A DNA stretch of 64,000 nt. Source: Parasalinivibrio latis (GTDB taxonomy: Bacteria; Pseudomonadota; Gammaproteobacteria; Enterobacterales; Vibrionaceae). The notes beneath the pieces are model-generated. The model made no database searches and was not told the origin of the DNA. It was given only the letters and a program-made list of their open reading frames with translations. Both the position numbers and the translations under genes were made by a program. Each line of letters opens with the position of its first letter. Within the stretch, counting starts at the first letter, position 1. The DNA lies in assembly GCF_036825535.1 (NCBI RefSeq), contig NZ_CP098812.1, positions 2,666,001 to 2,730,000 of the forward strand, given 5' to 3'. This document shows positions 42,358 through 50,615 of this stretch, in pieces.

Positions 42358-43117
42358 CTTCCAGTTCCTCCTTCACAGGTGCGCTCTGTTCTGGTTTGCG
42401 CATAAAGTCGATCAGTGCAATGGCAAGGGCTGCGGCGGCAATCGCCAGCATTGGCAGTTGAAGCCAGGCTGCGCCCACAAAGCCGAGGATGAAGTAAGGG
42501 ATATAGGCATTCTTCATCATGATCTTCATCAGGACGGCGAAACCGATAGCCGGCATCATGCCACCTGCCACACCAAGGCCGTCGATCAGCTGCTGAGGCA
42601 GGGCCTCAACCATTGGCTTGGCATGCTCTGCGCCAAAGTAGATAGGGAGGAAGGCGCAAAGGAAGTAAAACGATCCAAGAACCGAAAGTGCAAAATAGTT
42701 AACCTTCTCAATACCCGCTGTGTCGGCCTCGTCTGCCATCTGGTCACACTTGGACATGACCGGAGACATGGCGGAGAACAGGAAGGTGATACCCATCTGA
42801 ACTGCCACTGCGAAAGGAACGGCGATACCTACTGCCACGTTAGGCTCCACATTTGTGGTAATGGCAAAGGTGGCACCAACGATAGTACCGATAATAACGT
42901 TTGGTGGCTGAGCACCGGCCAGAGGGGCCAGACCCATCCAGACCAGTTCCAGGGTACCGCCGACCAGAATACCGGTCTGCAGGTCACCAAGAATCAGGCC
43001 AACCAGGGGGCCCAAAACCACAGGACGGTGCATGTGGGTAAGGCCGTTGAAGAGATCGAGACCTGCTATGAATGCCAGGACCCCGAGCATTAGGGCTTGT
43101 AAAAAACTGATTTCCAT
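42347..43117 (-). CDS. agaW: PTS GalNAc-specific EIIC component
   Basis: A 256-residue membrane protein, EIIC of the mannose/sorbose family. Features: ALMLGVLAFIAGLDLFNGLT, HRPVVLGPLVGLILGD, GGTLELVWMGLAPLAGAQPP and NVAVGIAVPFAVAVQMG, plus the C-terminal hydrophobic segments. AAAAGGAG lies before the ATG. The 14-bp gap to agaV indicates coupling. Confidence 0.94.
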   Translation of the reverse strand: MEISFLQALMLGVLAFIAGLDLFNGLTHMHRPVVLGPLVGLILGDLQTGILVGGTLELVWMGLAPLAGAQPPNVIIGTIVGATFAITTNVEPNVAVGIAVPFAVAVQMGITFLFSAMSPVMSKCDQMADEADTAGIEKVNYFALSVLGSFYFLCAFLPIYFGAEHAKPMVEALPQQLIDGLGVAGGMMPAIGFAVLMKIMMKNAYIPYFILGFVGAAWLQLPMLAIAAAALAIALIDFMRKPEQSAPVKEELEDGI

Positions 43118-43131
43118 TACAATTACTCCTT

Positions 43132-43605
43132 TTATAGAAGCTTGAAGATGTCAGTAGCGGGTTCCGTTGGAACGCCTTGCACATAACACTCCACCCCAGC
43201 CTCATGAAGCGCTTTGAAGGCATCAATGTCGTTGGCGTCTACGGAGACAGTTTTGTGGATCTGGGTTTTCCCCTCGGTGAAATGCATATTGCCGACGTTA
43301 ATTTTGTTAATCGGCACCCCGCCCTTCACCAAGGCGAGGAAATCAGCAGGTGTTTTACACACCAGCAGAATTTTCTGGCGGTCTGCAGCTTTGTGAATGG
43401 TTTCGATGGTCTTCTGAACAGTCCAGAAACGGATGGCAATACCATCAGCCAATACCATTTCCATCAGGTTCTGTTGGATTTGGTCACCTGCCACTTCATC
43501 GTTAACAACAACGATGATGTTGGCTCCGGCAAAACCCACCCATTGCACGCCAACCTGGCCATGCACTAGGCGCTCATCAATACGGCTCAATACAATATTT
43601 GGCAT
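43132..43605 (-). CDS. agaV: PTS GalNAc-specific EIIB component
   Basis: A 157-residue EIIB with the phosphorylated His15 in LSRIDERLVHGQVGVQW, followed by IIVVNDEVAGDQIQQNLM and KINVGNMHFTEGK. Most of the C-terminal half matches the sorbose/mannose EIIB domain. It has AGGAG before the ATG. Confidence 0.94.
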   Translation of the reverse strand: MPNIVLSRIDERLVHGQVGVQWVGFAGANIIVVVNDEVAGDQIQQNLMEMVLADGIAIRFWTVQKTIETIHKAADRQKILLVCKTPADFLALVKGGVPINKINVGNMHFTEGKTQIHKTVSVDANDIDAFKALHEAGVECYVQGVPTEPATDIFKLL

Positions 43606-43639
43606 GGTGTAACTCCTGGTTCATTTCTTATTATTTTGT

Positions 43640-43666
43640 GGAACCAGGGCTTGGGAGCCCGGTTCC
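43640..43666 (-). ncRNA. Intra-operon mRNA hairpin between agaS and agaV
   Basis: GGAACC-A-GGGCT and AGCCC-GGTTCC form an 11-bp stem around a 4-base loop with one bulge. It lies in the 119-bp gap before the PTS genes and resembles the second hairpin before agaF, including the GAACC/GGTTC outer stem. Confidence 0.7.
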
Positions 43667-43724
43667 GCATGTTCTTGTAGGGCTAAAACGTTCTATATGT
43701 GGTGCTGAAGTCTTCTGCGCTTAA

Positions 43725-44885
43725 CTACTCCGTGGCAAAAGGGTAAATAGTGACACCCTGGACGACGCGGTTAACCTCTCCAGTAGGGCAAGGGTTATCT
43801 GGTGTCAGGCCAAGTTGGAGCGACTTTGTCATCGCCAGCATCTGGGCAAATACGACATAGGGGAAGCTCAGCCAGATATCAGCCAACTGCTCACCGGCAA
43901 CGGCAACCGACTCCCCTTCCAGACCGGATACGGAACCCGGCACCAGTGCCAGGTGCGACAGTGTCATTCCGTTGGCATGAATTTCACGGAACATATCCAG
44001 GTCGTACTGCTGGGTGTATTCATCGGAAGAGAAGAACTGGACAACAAGGGTCTTTCCATCAATCAGGAATTTAGGGCCATGACGGAAACCCAGTGAGGAT
44101 TCGAAAGCAGTAACAACGCGCCCGGCACTCAGTTCAAGGGATTTAAGGGACGCTTCCCGTGCAACGCCGGCAAGACCGCCACTGCCGAGGATAACCAGTC
44201 GCTGGTAATCCATTTCAGCCAGGGTATTCACCTTGTCTGCCCACTTCGGCATGCCTTCTTCAACAATGCTGGCAACCTGCTCAACCTGCTGTACGGCAAC
44301 GGCACGTGGCAAACGGCCAAGCAATGTAATTGCTGCCAGCGTCATGCAGGAGTAGCTGGACGTCATCGCAAAGCTCTTGTCATTTGAGCCTTCCGGCATC
44401 AGGTGACAACAGGCACGGTCACTTTGCTGGGCATAGCGGTAAAGCTCGCCTTCTTCATTACAGGTCAGGATCAGGTGCCAGACGTTCTTCACCAACTGGT
44501 CAGCAACGGCAACTGCCGCGACGCTTTCCGGGCTGTTACCAGAGCGGGCGAAAGACACCAGCAGCGTTGGCATTTCCGGGTTCAGGTACTCCAGCGGGTT
44601 GGAAACAATATCTGTGGTTGCTACAGCACGGGCATCAAGACCCTGGCTGCTGAGCCAAGGGGCGATCGCCTCCCCCGCATAGGCAGAGGTTCCTGCTCCT
44701 GTCAGAACCACCCTTAAGCCCGGCAGGGCAAAAAGTGGTTTCAGAAACGCCTCGTCGTCTGCTTCGCGGGCCTGTAATGCCAAGGAAAGCTTGCGCCACA
44801 ATGCAGGCTGCTGGGCAATTTCCTGGGCTGTGTGGGCAGCACCATGTTGTGCCAGCCATTCAGAGTCGTAACCTGGATACATCAT
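43725..44885 (-). CDS. agaS: Galactosamine-6-phosphate deaminase/isomerase (SIS domain)
   Basis: A 386-residue protein with two SIS domains: VVLTGAGTSAYAGEAIAPWL, LVSFARSGNSPESVAAV in the first and VILGSGGLAGVAREASLKSLEL, FRHGPKFLIDGKTLVVQFFS in the second. AgaS converts galactosamine-6-phosphate to tagatose-6-phosphate with release of ammonia, which in E. coli was shown to be the physiological deaminase of the aga pathway. Its ATG overlaps the kbaZ stop (ATGA). Confidence 0.94.
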   Translation of the reverse strand: MMYPGYDSEWLAQHGAAHTAQEIAQQPALWRKLSLALQAREADDEAFLKPLFALPGLRVVLTGAGTSAYAGEAIAPWLSSQGLDARAVATTDIVSNPLEYLNPEMPTLLVSFARSGNSPESVAAVAVADQLVKNVWHLILTCNEEGELYRYAQQSDRACCHLMPEGSNDKSFAMTSSYSCMTLAAITLLGRLPRAVAVQQVEQVASIVEEGMPKWADKVNTLAEMDYQRLVILGSGGLAGVAREASLKSLELSAGRVVTAFESSLGFRHGPKFLIDGKTLVVQFFSSDEYTQQYDLDMFREIHANGMTLSHLALVPGSVSGLEGESVAVAGEQLADIWLSFPYVVFAQMLAMTKSLQLGLTPDNPCPTGEVNRVVQGVTIYPFATE

Positions 44886-46177
44886 TGTTGTTTTTCCTCG
44901 GAAAGGCTTCCGCAGGCACGGCTGTACATGCGGGTGACTTCCATTACTTTGTGGATAATCAGTGATTCGGGGTTTGCGCCAATCTCGCCTCTGGCAACAG
45001 CTTTGTACTGGCTTGGCAGGTACTGGCTCAGCAGGGTGCGTGGTGGAGGCAGTTCCGTCAGGTTGCTCACCATTTTCTGGACAGCTGCATCCACAACCGG
45101 GTGTGACCAGTAGTAGCGAATACGGTCGCTGAAGCTGTATTGGCAGTCCAGGTAGCGTTGATGGCCGGTGTTGGCATAGTACTTGTGCCAGTAGTCCGGC
45201 TCCTGCCGCATCACCTGCTCGACGGTTTCACGAAGGTGGGAAGCGCGGTGCTCACCCAGCCATTCGCGTTCAACTGCATCGAGGGCAAAGAGTGCTTCCC
45301 GCAGGGCAAAGGTCAAAGCCGGGCCAACTTTCAGGATGGCAAAATGGTCTCGGACCAGCTCGCCATAGGCATCGTCTGCCTGGTAATCCGTTGAGTGCGC
45401 TTCAAACACTTTTCCCGGTACGGTTTCGATAAACTGGCTGAGTGATTTGGCTTTTGGTGCGTCATAGTGGATGACCTGATGGTGGTCAAACTCCACACCT
45501 GGCTGGACAACCAGACCCACTACCCGCTCCCAGGCAGCTTCCAGCCCCATGGCTGCAAACGCGGTCTGGTGCATATCCAGTGTCTGGGCTGCGTCAGATG
45601 GCTTGGTCACTTCAAGTTCATCTTCCAGTTCCTGGGCCCCGCCCGGAACCGGTACCTCAGTACCGATGATGTAAACCGGCGGTTCCCCGCCGACACGCTG
45701 CCAGGTTGTCTCAGCTATTTTGCAAAGGCGGGCCGCCCGATTGGCCACCGTGGCTTCATCCAGGGGGATAGAATCACCCACACATGACATCGAGCAGTCC
45801 AGGTGAATCTTGCGGAATCCCGCTTCCACATAGGCTTCGATGAGAACATCTGATTTGGCCATTGCTTCTTCAGCAGGCAGGTGCTGCCAGCAGTTGGGGC
45901 CAAGGTGGTCACCGCCAAGGAGCAGGTTTTCTTTGGCAAAACCCAGTTCATCGGCAAAAGTACGTACGAGGGAATAAAAGTCGGCGGGCTTCATACCCGT
46001 GTATCCGCCGTCTTGGTTTACCTGGTTTGAGGTGGCCTCAATCAATACAAGGGAGTTATCTTCCAGCCCTTGCTTGATGGCCGCTTTCAACACCAGCGGA
46101 TGGGCAGAACAGACGGCATAAATGCCTACTGAATCTCCCGCTTTGTGGCGTTGGATGAGGTCTAAAAGTGGCTGCAT
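44882..46177 (-). CDS. kbaZ: Tagatose-bisphosphate aldolase, non-catalytic subunit
   Basis: A 431-residue GatZ/KbaZ (AgaZ) protein. Features: GIYAVCSAHPLVLKAAIKQG, LIEATSNQVNQDGGYTGM, LLGGDHLGPNCWQ, FRKIHLDCSMSC and YIIGTEVPVPGGAQE. It stabilises and activates KbaY, encoded eight genes away at the other end of the operon. GGGGAGAAACC precedes the ATG, 60 bp after the agaR stop. Confidence 0.94.
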   Translation of the reverse strand: MQPLLDLIQRHKAGDSVGIYAVCSAHPLVLKAAIKQGLEDNSLVLIEATSNQVNQDGGYTGMKPADFYSLVRTFADELGFAKENLLLGGDHLGPNCWQHLPAEEAMAKSDVLIEAYVEAGFRKIHLDCSMSCVGDSIPLDEATVANRAARLCKIAETTWQRVGGEPPVYIIGTEVPVPGGAQELEDELEVTKPSDAAQTLDMHQTAFAAMGLEAAWERVVGLVVQPGVEFDHHQVIHYDAPKAKSLSQFIETVPGKVFEAHSTDYQADDAYGELVRDHFAILKVGPALTFALREALFALDAVEREWLGEHRASHLRETVEQVMRQEPDYWHKYYANTGHQRYLDCQYSFSDRIRYYWSHPVVDAAVQKMVSNLTELPPPRTLLSQYLPSQYKAVARGEIGANPESLIIHKVMEVTRMYSRACGSLSEEKQQ

Positions 46178-46237
46178 GGTTTCTCCCCATGCAGGCGGCG
46201 ATTACCGGGAGGTAAGGGCTTTATTCAAGTCAGGCGA

Positions 46238-47014
46238 TTACTCGTCCTGATCCGCAATAATGACCTCTACACCCATGGCCGTCAGCGCCTGCAAATATTC
46301 GTCCGGAATACGGCTGTCGGTTATCAACTTGTCGATATTCCCGGCTTCACGAATCATGCAGAAGCTTTTACGTCCAAACTTACTGGCATCAGTCACCGCA
46401 ATTACTTCACGGGCCACTTCGCACATTATACGGTTTACCTGGGCTTCGCCCTCGTGCGGAGTAGTGATGCCGGCGGTCAGGTCGAAACCATCCACACCAA
46501 GAAACAGCTTGTCGAACCGGTAGTTCTTCAAGAGTTGCTCGCCAGCCGGGCCATGAAGCGAAAAGGATTTGCGTCGCAGCGTGCCACCTGCCACCATAAC
46601 TTCGATGTTGTCATAGCTGGCAAGGTCATAAGCAATATTGAGGGAGTTGGTCATTACTACCAGCCCGTTTTTATCTGCCAGATGACGGATAATCTTGGCT
46701 GTGGTAGAACCTGAATCCAGAACGATGGCGTCGCCGTCCTGCACCATTGCGGCTGCTCGGGCTGCAATGCGGGATTTAATATCGGCAAACATCCTTCCTT
46801 TGTCCTGCACCGGCTGGTCAAAGGCAAAGTGCCTGTTAACCATTGCACCGCCATAACAGCGGACAATACAGCCTTTCTTCTCCAGGTAATTCAGGTCGTT
46901 CCGGATAGTAACCGTAGACACAGAAAACCGGTCTGACAGGTCTTCAACCCTTACGGTGTTGTTCTGACGGGCCAGCTCTACAATTTGCTCTCTGCGTTCA
47001 ACGGTGGTAACCAT
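46238..47014 (-). CDS. agaR: DeoR-family repressor of the GalNAc operon
   Basis: A 258-residue DeoR-type repressor from the ATG at 47014 (GAGAG 7 bases upstream; a GTG at 47032 is less good). N-terminal HTH: ERREQIVELARQNNTVRVED, FSVSTVTIRNDLNYLEKKG, CYGGAMVN. Sugar-phosphate sensing domain: DGDAIVLDSGSTTAKIIRHL, VMVAGGTLRRKSFSLHG, LFLGVDGFDLTAGITTPHEGE is the usual end. It heads the operon and its upstream region carries repeats similar to AgaR sites, so it is probably autoregulated. Confidence 0.92.
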   Translation of the reverse strand: MVTTVERREQIVELARQNNTVRVEDLSDRFSVSTVTIRNDLNYLEKKGCIVRCYGGAMVNRHFAFDQPVQDKGRMFADIKSRIAARAAAMVQDGDAIVLDSGSTTAKIIRHLADKNGLVVMTNSLNIAYDLASYDNIEVMVAGGTLRRKSFSLHGPAGEQLLKNYRFDKLFLGVDGFDLTAGITTPHEGEAQVNRIMCEVAREVIAVTDASKFGRKSFCMIREAGNIDKLITDSRIPDEYLQALTAMGVEVIIADQDE

Positions 47015-47086
47015 AATAACTCTCTCTTTCACTGTCTTGCGATTGAGCCTGAGTCTTTCGCTTCATTTCGGAAACCATTTCAACAC

Positions 47087-47103
47087 ACGAAAGAAAACGA
47101 AAG
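47087..47103 (-). promoter_or_regulatory. AgaR-like operator repeat
   Basis: On the minus strand GCTTTCGTTTTCTTTCG, the best match in this region to the TTTCRTTTTYRTTT pattern of AgaR operators. It lies 73-89 bp before the agaR ATG. Confidence 0.55.
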
Positions 47104-47150
47104 CATTACAGGGATCACATTCGATTTAAACGAGAAAAAAGCCTAAAACC

Positions 47151-47175
47151 CTTTCGTTTGATAAGAAAGTGAAAG
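47151..47175 (-). promoter_or_regulatory. Second AgaR-like operator with dyad symmetry
   Basis: CTTTC...GAAAG arms are found at the ends of a 25-bp segment that also contains TTTCGTTTG. It would allow cooperative binding with the site at 47087-47103. Confidence 0.45.
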
Positions 47176-47296
47176 GCTTAATTTTGTGATGCAGGCACAC
47201 AAAATAACACCTATCCCTTCAACTACGGGGGTGCACAAGGTTGGATAGTGAAAGTGAAAGGTGAAAACGCATAAAGAACGCACTTTCAAATCTTGA

Positions 47297-47312
47297 TGTG
47301 ATCAATGTCACA
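47297..47312. promoter_or_regulatory. Perfect CRP-binding palindrome
   Basis: TGTGA-TCAATG-TCACA matches the CRP consensus (TGTGAN6TCACA) exactly, with AT flanks extending the symmetry. It is centred 290 bp before the agaR ATG and about 60 bp before a plausible -10, and lies just outside the stop of the MBL gene. Confidence 0.8.
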
Positions 47313-47323
47313 TTAAAGAAAAT

Positions 47324-48679
47324 TCAGAGATCTGAGGCCAGTGAAACCATCGTGTTTGGCAGCCGGGATCGCAGTTCACGGGCCAGTGATTCCTGGGAAG
47401 TACGCTCACCGTGAACCAGCCGAATTTCTTTGGGAGGGTGGTCAATATTACAGGCAAAAGTGACCAGTTCATCCTTTCCTGCATGGGCAGAGTAGCCTGA
47501 CAATGTGTGGATATTGGCGTTTACCGAGATTTCTTCATTTTCGATATTCACTCCCTTCCTGCCTTGTTGCAGCTCCCGCCCCAGTGTTCCCTCAGCCTGG
47601 TACCCCGCAAGGATCACATCTGTACAGGCATCAGGCAGCAACGCTTTGAGGTAGTTCAGGATACGGCCGCCATTACACATTCCGCTTGCAGCTACAACCA
47701 GAGCCGGCTCACCGCTCTGTTTCAGGCGGTTTACCAACGCAAGGTGATCCCGGTGGTTTTCGATAGTGACACACTGTTCGAAAGCTAAAGGGTGCCGGCC
47801 TTTCGTCAACCTGACTTTCGCTTCCTTTCCCCACAAGGTTTTGAAATCCCGATACTGTTTCGTTACTTCCAGGGCCAACGGCGAATCAAGGATAACCGGC
47901 AGCCTGGACCAATCCTTCCTTTCGGTTTCGTTGAATACATTTGCCACGATGTTTTCCAGATCAAACAACAATTCCTGGGTGCGTCCCACGCTGAAAGCCG
48001 GGATCAGGATAGCTCCCCCATCATCCAGTGACTTTTCCACCATCGCTTTCAATTGCCCAGCCCTGCTTTCGACAGAGCTGTGGTTCTTGTCTCCGTAGGT
48101 ACTTTCGAGAACCACAATATCTGCCCGCTCCGGCGAGACAGGGTCCGGCAGCAACGGCGTATTCGCCGGCCCGAGATCGCCTGAAAACACCACTACCCTG
48201 TTATCAGGGGCTTTTACTTCAACATACGCCGAACCTAATATGTGCCCGGCAGGCTGGAACCGGATAAGCAAGCCTTCCTTTCCAGCCGGTGCAACGTTTT
48301 GCCACATACCATACTCGACCGGAACAGTCAGCCTTTGGATAAGCTCCAACACCCTGCGACGCTGACGGGAATCCAACCCCAGCTGCAAACGCAAGCCATC
48401 ATCCAGCATCAAAGGAACCAAGGCAGCAGTGGCTTCTGTACAATAGATGGGAGAGGTAAATCCGGCAGCCAGTAACCAGGGAAGCCGCCCGATATGATCA
48501 ATATGGGCATGGGTAAGAATCAGGGCGTTGATACCATTGACGGAAAAATCCACCTCCAGCGGCCTTTCTTCCTTTCCCTGGAAAAGCCCGCAATCAACAA
48601 GCAGACTTCCCCACTCAGTGTCCAACTGATGGCAGGATCCGGTAACTCCGGCTTTTGCTCCGTGGTGGTGGATTTTCAT
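47324..48679 (-). CDS. MBL-fold beta-CASP hydrolase (RNase-type)
   Basis: A 451-residue metallo-beta-lactamase protein with the RNA-processing insert. Metal-binding motifs: LILTHAHIDHIGRLPWL (HxHxDH), FQPAGHILGSAYVEV, FSGDLGPANTPLL, ESTYGDKNH. Beta-CASP motifs: PAFSVGRTQELLFDLENI, LDSPLALEVTKQY, VVAASGMCNGGRILNYL, LSGYSAHAGKDELV. The family contains YSH1/CPSF-type and bacterial RNase homologues of unknown target. It has no operon partner visible; the downstream gene is agaR's control region. Confidence 0.88.
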   Translation of the reverse strand: MKIHHHGAKAGVTGSCHQLDTEWGSLLVDCGLFQGKEERPLEVDFSVNGINALILTHAHIDHIGRLPWLLAAGFTSPIYCTEATAALVPLMLDDGLRLQLGLDSRQRRRVLELIQRLTVPVEYGMWQNVAPAGKEGLLIRFQPAGHILGSAYVEVKAPDNRVVVFSGDLGPANTPLLPDPVSPERADIVVLESTYGDKNHSSVESRAGQLKAMVEKSLDDGGAILIPAFSVGRTQELLFDLENIVANVFNETERKDWSRLPVILDSPLALEVTKQYRDFKTLWGKEAKVRLTKGRHPLAFEQCVTIENHRDHLALVNRLKQSGEPALVVAASGMCNGGRILNYLKALLPDACTDVILAGYQAEGTLGRELQQGRKGVNIENEEISVNANIHTLSGYSAHAGKDELVTFACNIDHPPKEIRLVHGERTSQESLARELRSRLPNTMVSLASDL

Positions 48680-48788
48680 TGGGGAAACTGTTCACTGATT
48701 TAATTAAACCTTCCAAAAAGGCTGGCAGCAGCAAAATAGAATAGAAAGGATATACCTCCCATGATGAGAGGCACATCAAGAGATTTGG

Positions 48789-49763
48789 TTAAGGTGAATA
48801 GTGTGTTTCTACGGCATTGATAAATGCTTCGAGTTGTCTGTGCTCAAGCCGGTTGATTCCAGCCGCCGCTTCCCGTCCACCTCCGGTGTCGAATCTTGAG
48901 CAGATCATACCCGCACCCTGCTTATTGTTAAGAGGGGCTCGGAGTGACACAAGATAAGAGCCATCGCTGTTTGCCGTTAAAACAGCATGCGCTTTATTCG
49001 GGTCTGCCGTTGAAAGAGAGTTACCGAAAACGCCGCTAACCCGCCTGCTCCATGCTTCGTCTGGAAGAGTGTATAACTCAAAGAAGTCAGATACATAGCT
49101 AGCTGACACTGAAGCCGCTCTTGCCATATCCTCTGTATATGCTGCTCTTAGGGTATGAAATGGTGATGAAGCATCAGCGATGACATCAAACGGAGTATCG
49201 TACTTCAACAGCAACTTGTAGAGATCAGCGGGGTGATAATGTAAATCCTCCTCGCTTGAGCCATAGCCGTTATAGTTAACCAGCGTACCCAGCTCTTCCA
49301 GTAATACAGAATCTGAATGTGATAAGCCAGCTTTTCCACAAAGACTTTTTGCTACCGCCTTGAGATTGTCACCGTAAGCGGCAGCTATCGCCCAGTATTG
49401 AAATCGGCCATCCAACAACCGATCAACAATCAGGCTGGTACAGATATCAGCTTCTAGATGAATATGAGCATCCAGGTTGGGATGTTCAGGTATTTCACCA
49501 GATCTGTGGTGGTCGGCATAGAAGACTCGCGACCCGGCATCAAGATGCTCCAACAAGGCAGAGATGTTCTTTTCCATCGAAATATCCAGCACAGTAAGAG
49601 ACTGGTTGTCAGAAACCGGTACAAATTGAAGTAACCCAATATTTCTCTTGATACCCGTAACGAGCAAAGCATTTTCAACAGGAAATGCTTTCCGAAGTTG
49701 TAACAGGGCGAGAATACCGTCGGCATCACCGTTGAAGATGTCATAGTGTTTGATCACAGCCAA
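48789..49763 (-). CDS. DHH-family phosphoesterase
   Basis: A 324-residue protein with DHH-superfamily motifs: IFNGDADGILALLQL, VLDISMEKNI, FYADHHRSGEIPEHP (the DHH motif) and a C-terminal DHHA1-type FDTGGGREAAAGINRLE, where the usual GGGH is GGGR. Family members cleave nucleotides, cyclic dinucleotides or short oligonucleotides (e.g. NrnA). The Arg for His replacement may change or remove activity. It lies between rfaH and the beta-CASP gene, both on the same strand but with larger gaps. Confidence 0.8.
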   Translation of the reverse strand: MAVIKHYDIFNGDADGILALLQLRKAFPVENALLVTGIKRNIGLLQFVPVSDNQSLTVLDISMEKNISALLEHLDAGSRVFYADHHRSGEIPEHPNLDAHIHLEADICTSLIVDRLLDGRFQYWAIAAAYGDNLKAVAKSLCGKAGLSHSDSVLLEELGTLVNYNGYGSSEEDLHYHPADLYKLLLKYDTPFDVIADASSPFHTLRAAYTEDMARAASVSASYVSDFFELYTLPDEAWSRRVSGVFGNSLSTADPNKAHAVLTANSDGSYLVSLRAPLNNKQGAGMICSRFDTGGGREAAAGINRLEHRQLEAFINAVETHYSP

Positions 49764-49858
49764 TCCTTGAGCCTTACGTTGTAGTTTCCGACAAAGTAAC
49801 AGAGTTTAATGAGAATTTAACAGGAAAGAAAAGAAGTGATTAATAAGGATGGATAAAC

Positions 49859-49890
49859 AAAACCTGCCAACTTCTTGAAGCTGCAGGTTT
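49859..49890 (-). terminator. Terminator downstream of rfaH
   Basis: AAACCTGC and GCAGGTTT form an 8-bp stem, with an inner CTTCTTGAAG palindromic loop, followed on the minus strand by a T-rich stretch. It lies 32 bp after the rfaH stop. Confidence 0.7.
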
Positions 49891-49921
49891 CGGAAAGCAT
49901 TGTTAAATAGCAACTTAAGCG

Positions 49922-50422
49922 TTAACCAACCACCTGAAGTAACTCGTTGTCCAAACAAACCTTCGTCGGTTTATTGATTAAGTTGATAAGCAAAAATGAA
50001 CGCTTTTCACCATCGGGCTCTTGGTAGATAGCCTCCAGCCCTTGGAAGCATCCTTCTCGGATTGTCAGCACTTGTCCCGATTTAAAGTCCTGACTTAATG
50101 CATCCCTTTGCTCATCACAATCTTCTTGGATCATCAGTTCCTTGACTAGCGTAATATCAACCCTAACCGGCTCACGCCCACAACGGACAAAGTCACATAC
50201 ACCTCGGGTACTGCGAACTGTCGTCCAAGTAACCTCTTCAGGGTTAAACTGTACAAACAAATAATTGGGAAACAGAGGCTCCACAAGTTGTTTCCGTTTG
50301 CCCCGTAAGAGCTTTTGTACCGTTACCTTAGGGTAATAGCTGTCAATGCCCTGACGTCGCAGGTGCTCTTCGGCCCTGTCCATTTCGCCGCGTTTACAAT
50401 AAAGTAAGTGCCAGTTTCGCAT
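49922..50422 (-). CDS. rfaH: Transcription antitermination factor RfaH
   Basis: A 166-residue NusG paralogue (E. coli RfaH has 162). The ATG at 50422 fits the family start MRNWHLLYCKRGEMDRAEEH; the frame to 50500 lacks a site. The NGN domain shows GIDSYYPKVTVQKLLRGKRK and EPLFPNYLFVQFNPEEV, and the C-terminal part is the KOW region that refolds in RfaH. RfaH is recruited at ops sites in long cell-surface operons and overcomes Rho-dependent termination. The polysaccharide locus starts about 2.5 kb to the right, but I found no convincing ops sequence in the visible part. Confidence 0.92.
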   Translation of the reverse strand: MRNWHLLYCKRGEMDRAEEHLRRQGIDSYYPKVTVQKLLRGKRKQLVEPLFPNYLFVQFNPEEVTWTTVRSTRGVCDFVRCGREPVRVDITLVKELMIQEDCDEQRDALSQDFKSGQVLTIREGCFQGLEAIYQEPDGEKRSFLLINLINKPTKVCLDNELLQVVG

Positions 50423-50615
50423 CGTATCATCTCTAGCCAAATCAGTTTGTCGGCGCTCATAGTCGCCGAATCTATCCGTTAGGCCATTACAATAACACAT
50501 GCAAAATTGTCACAAAACAGACGCGTTCACTTCAAAAAATAAACGCGATGTATGACAAATAAAGGGCATCCCCATCCAACGTATTGAGATACCTGTTATT
50601 TCAATGTTGCAGTAT

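Larger units (their letters stand above)
47015..47323 (-). promoter_or_regulatory. Promoter-operator region of the aga operon
   Basis: About 309 bp with no gene. CTTTCG/CGAAAG-type repeats occur at 47055-47070, 47087-47103, 47151-47175 and 47247-47261, similar to the TTTCRTTTTYRTTT core described for the E. coli AgaR operator. A perfect CRP palindrome is at 47297-47312. A possible -10 is TATCCA on the minus strand near 47242-47247. Confidence 0.7.

Noticed and set aside
42281..43093. Plus-strand open frame of 270 codons
   Set aside because: Antisense shadow of agaW; His/Asn/Arg-rich translation with no domain.
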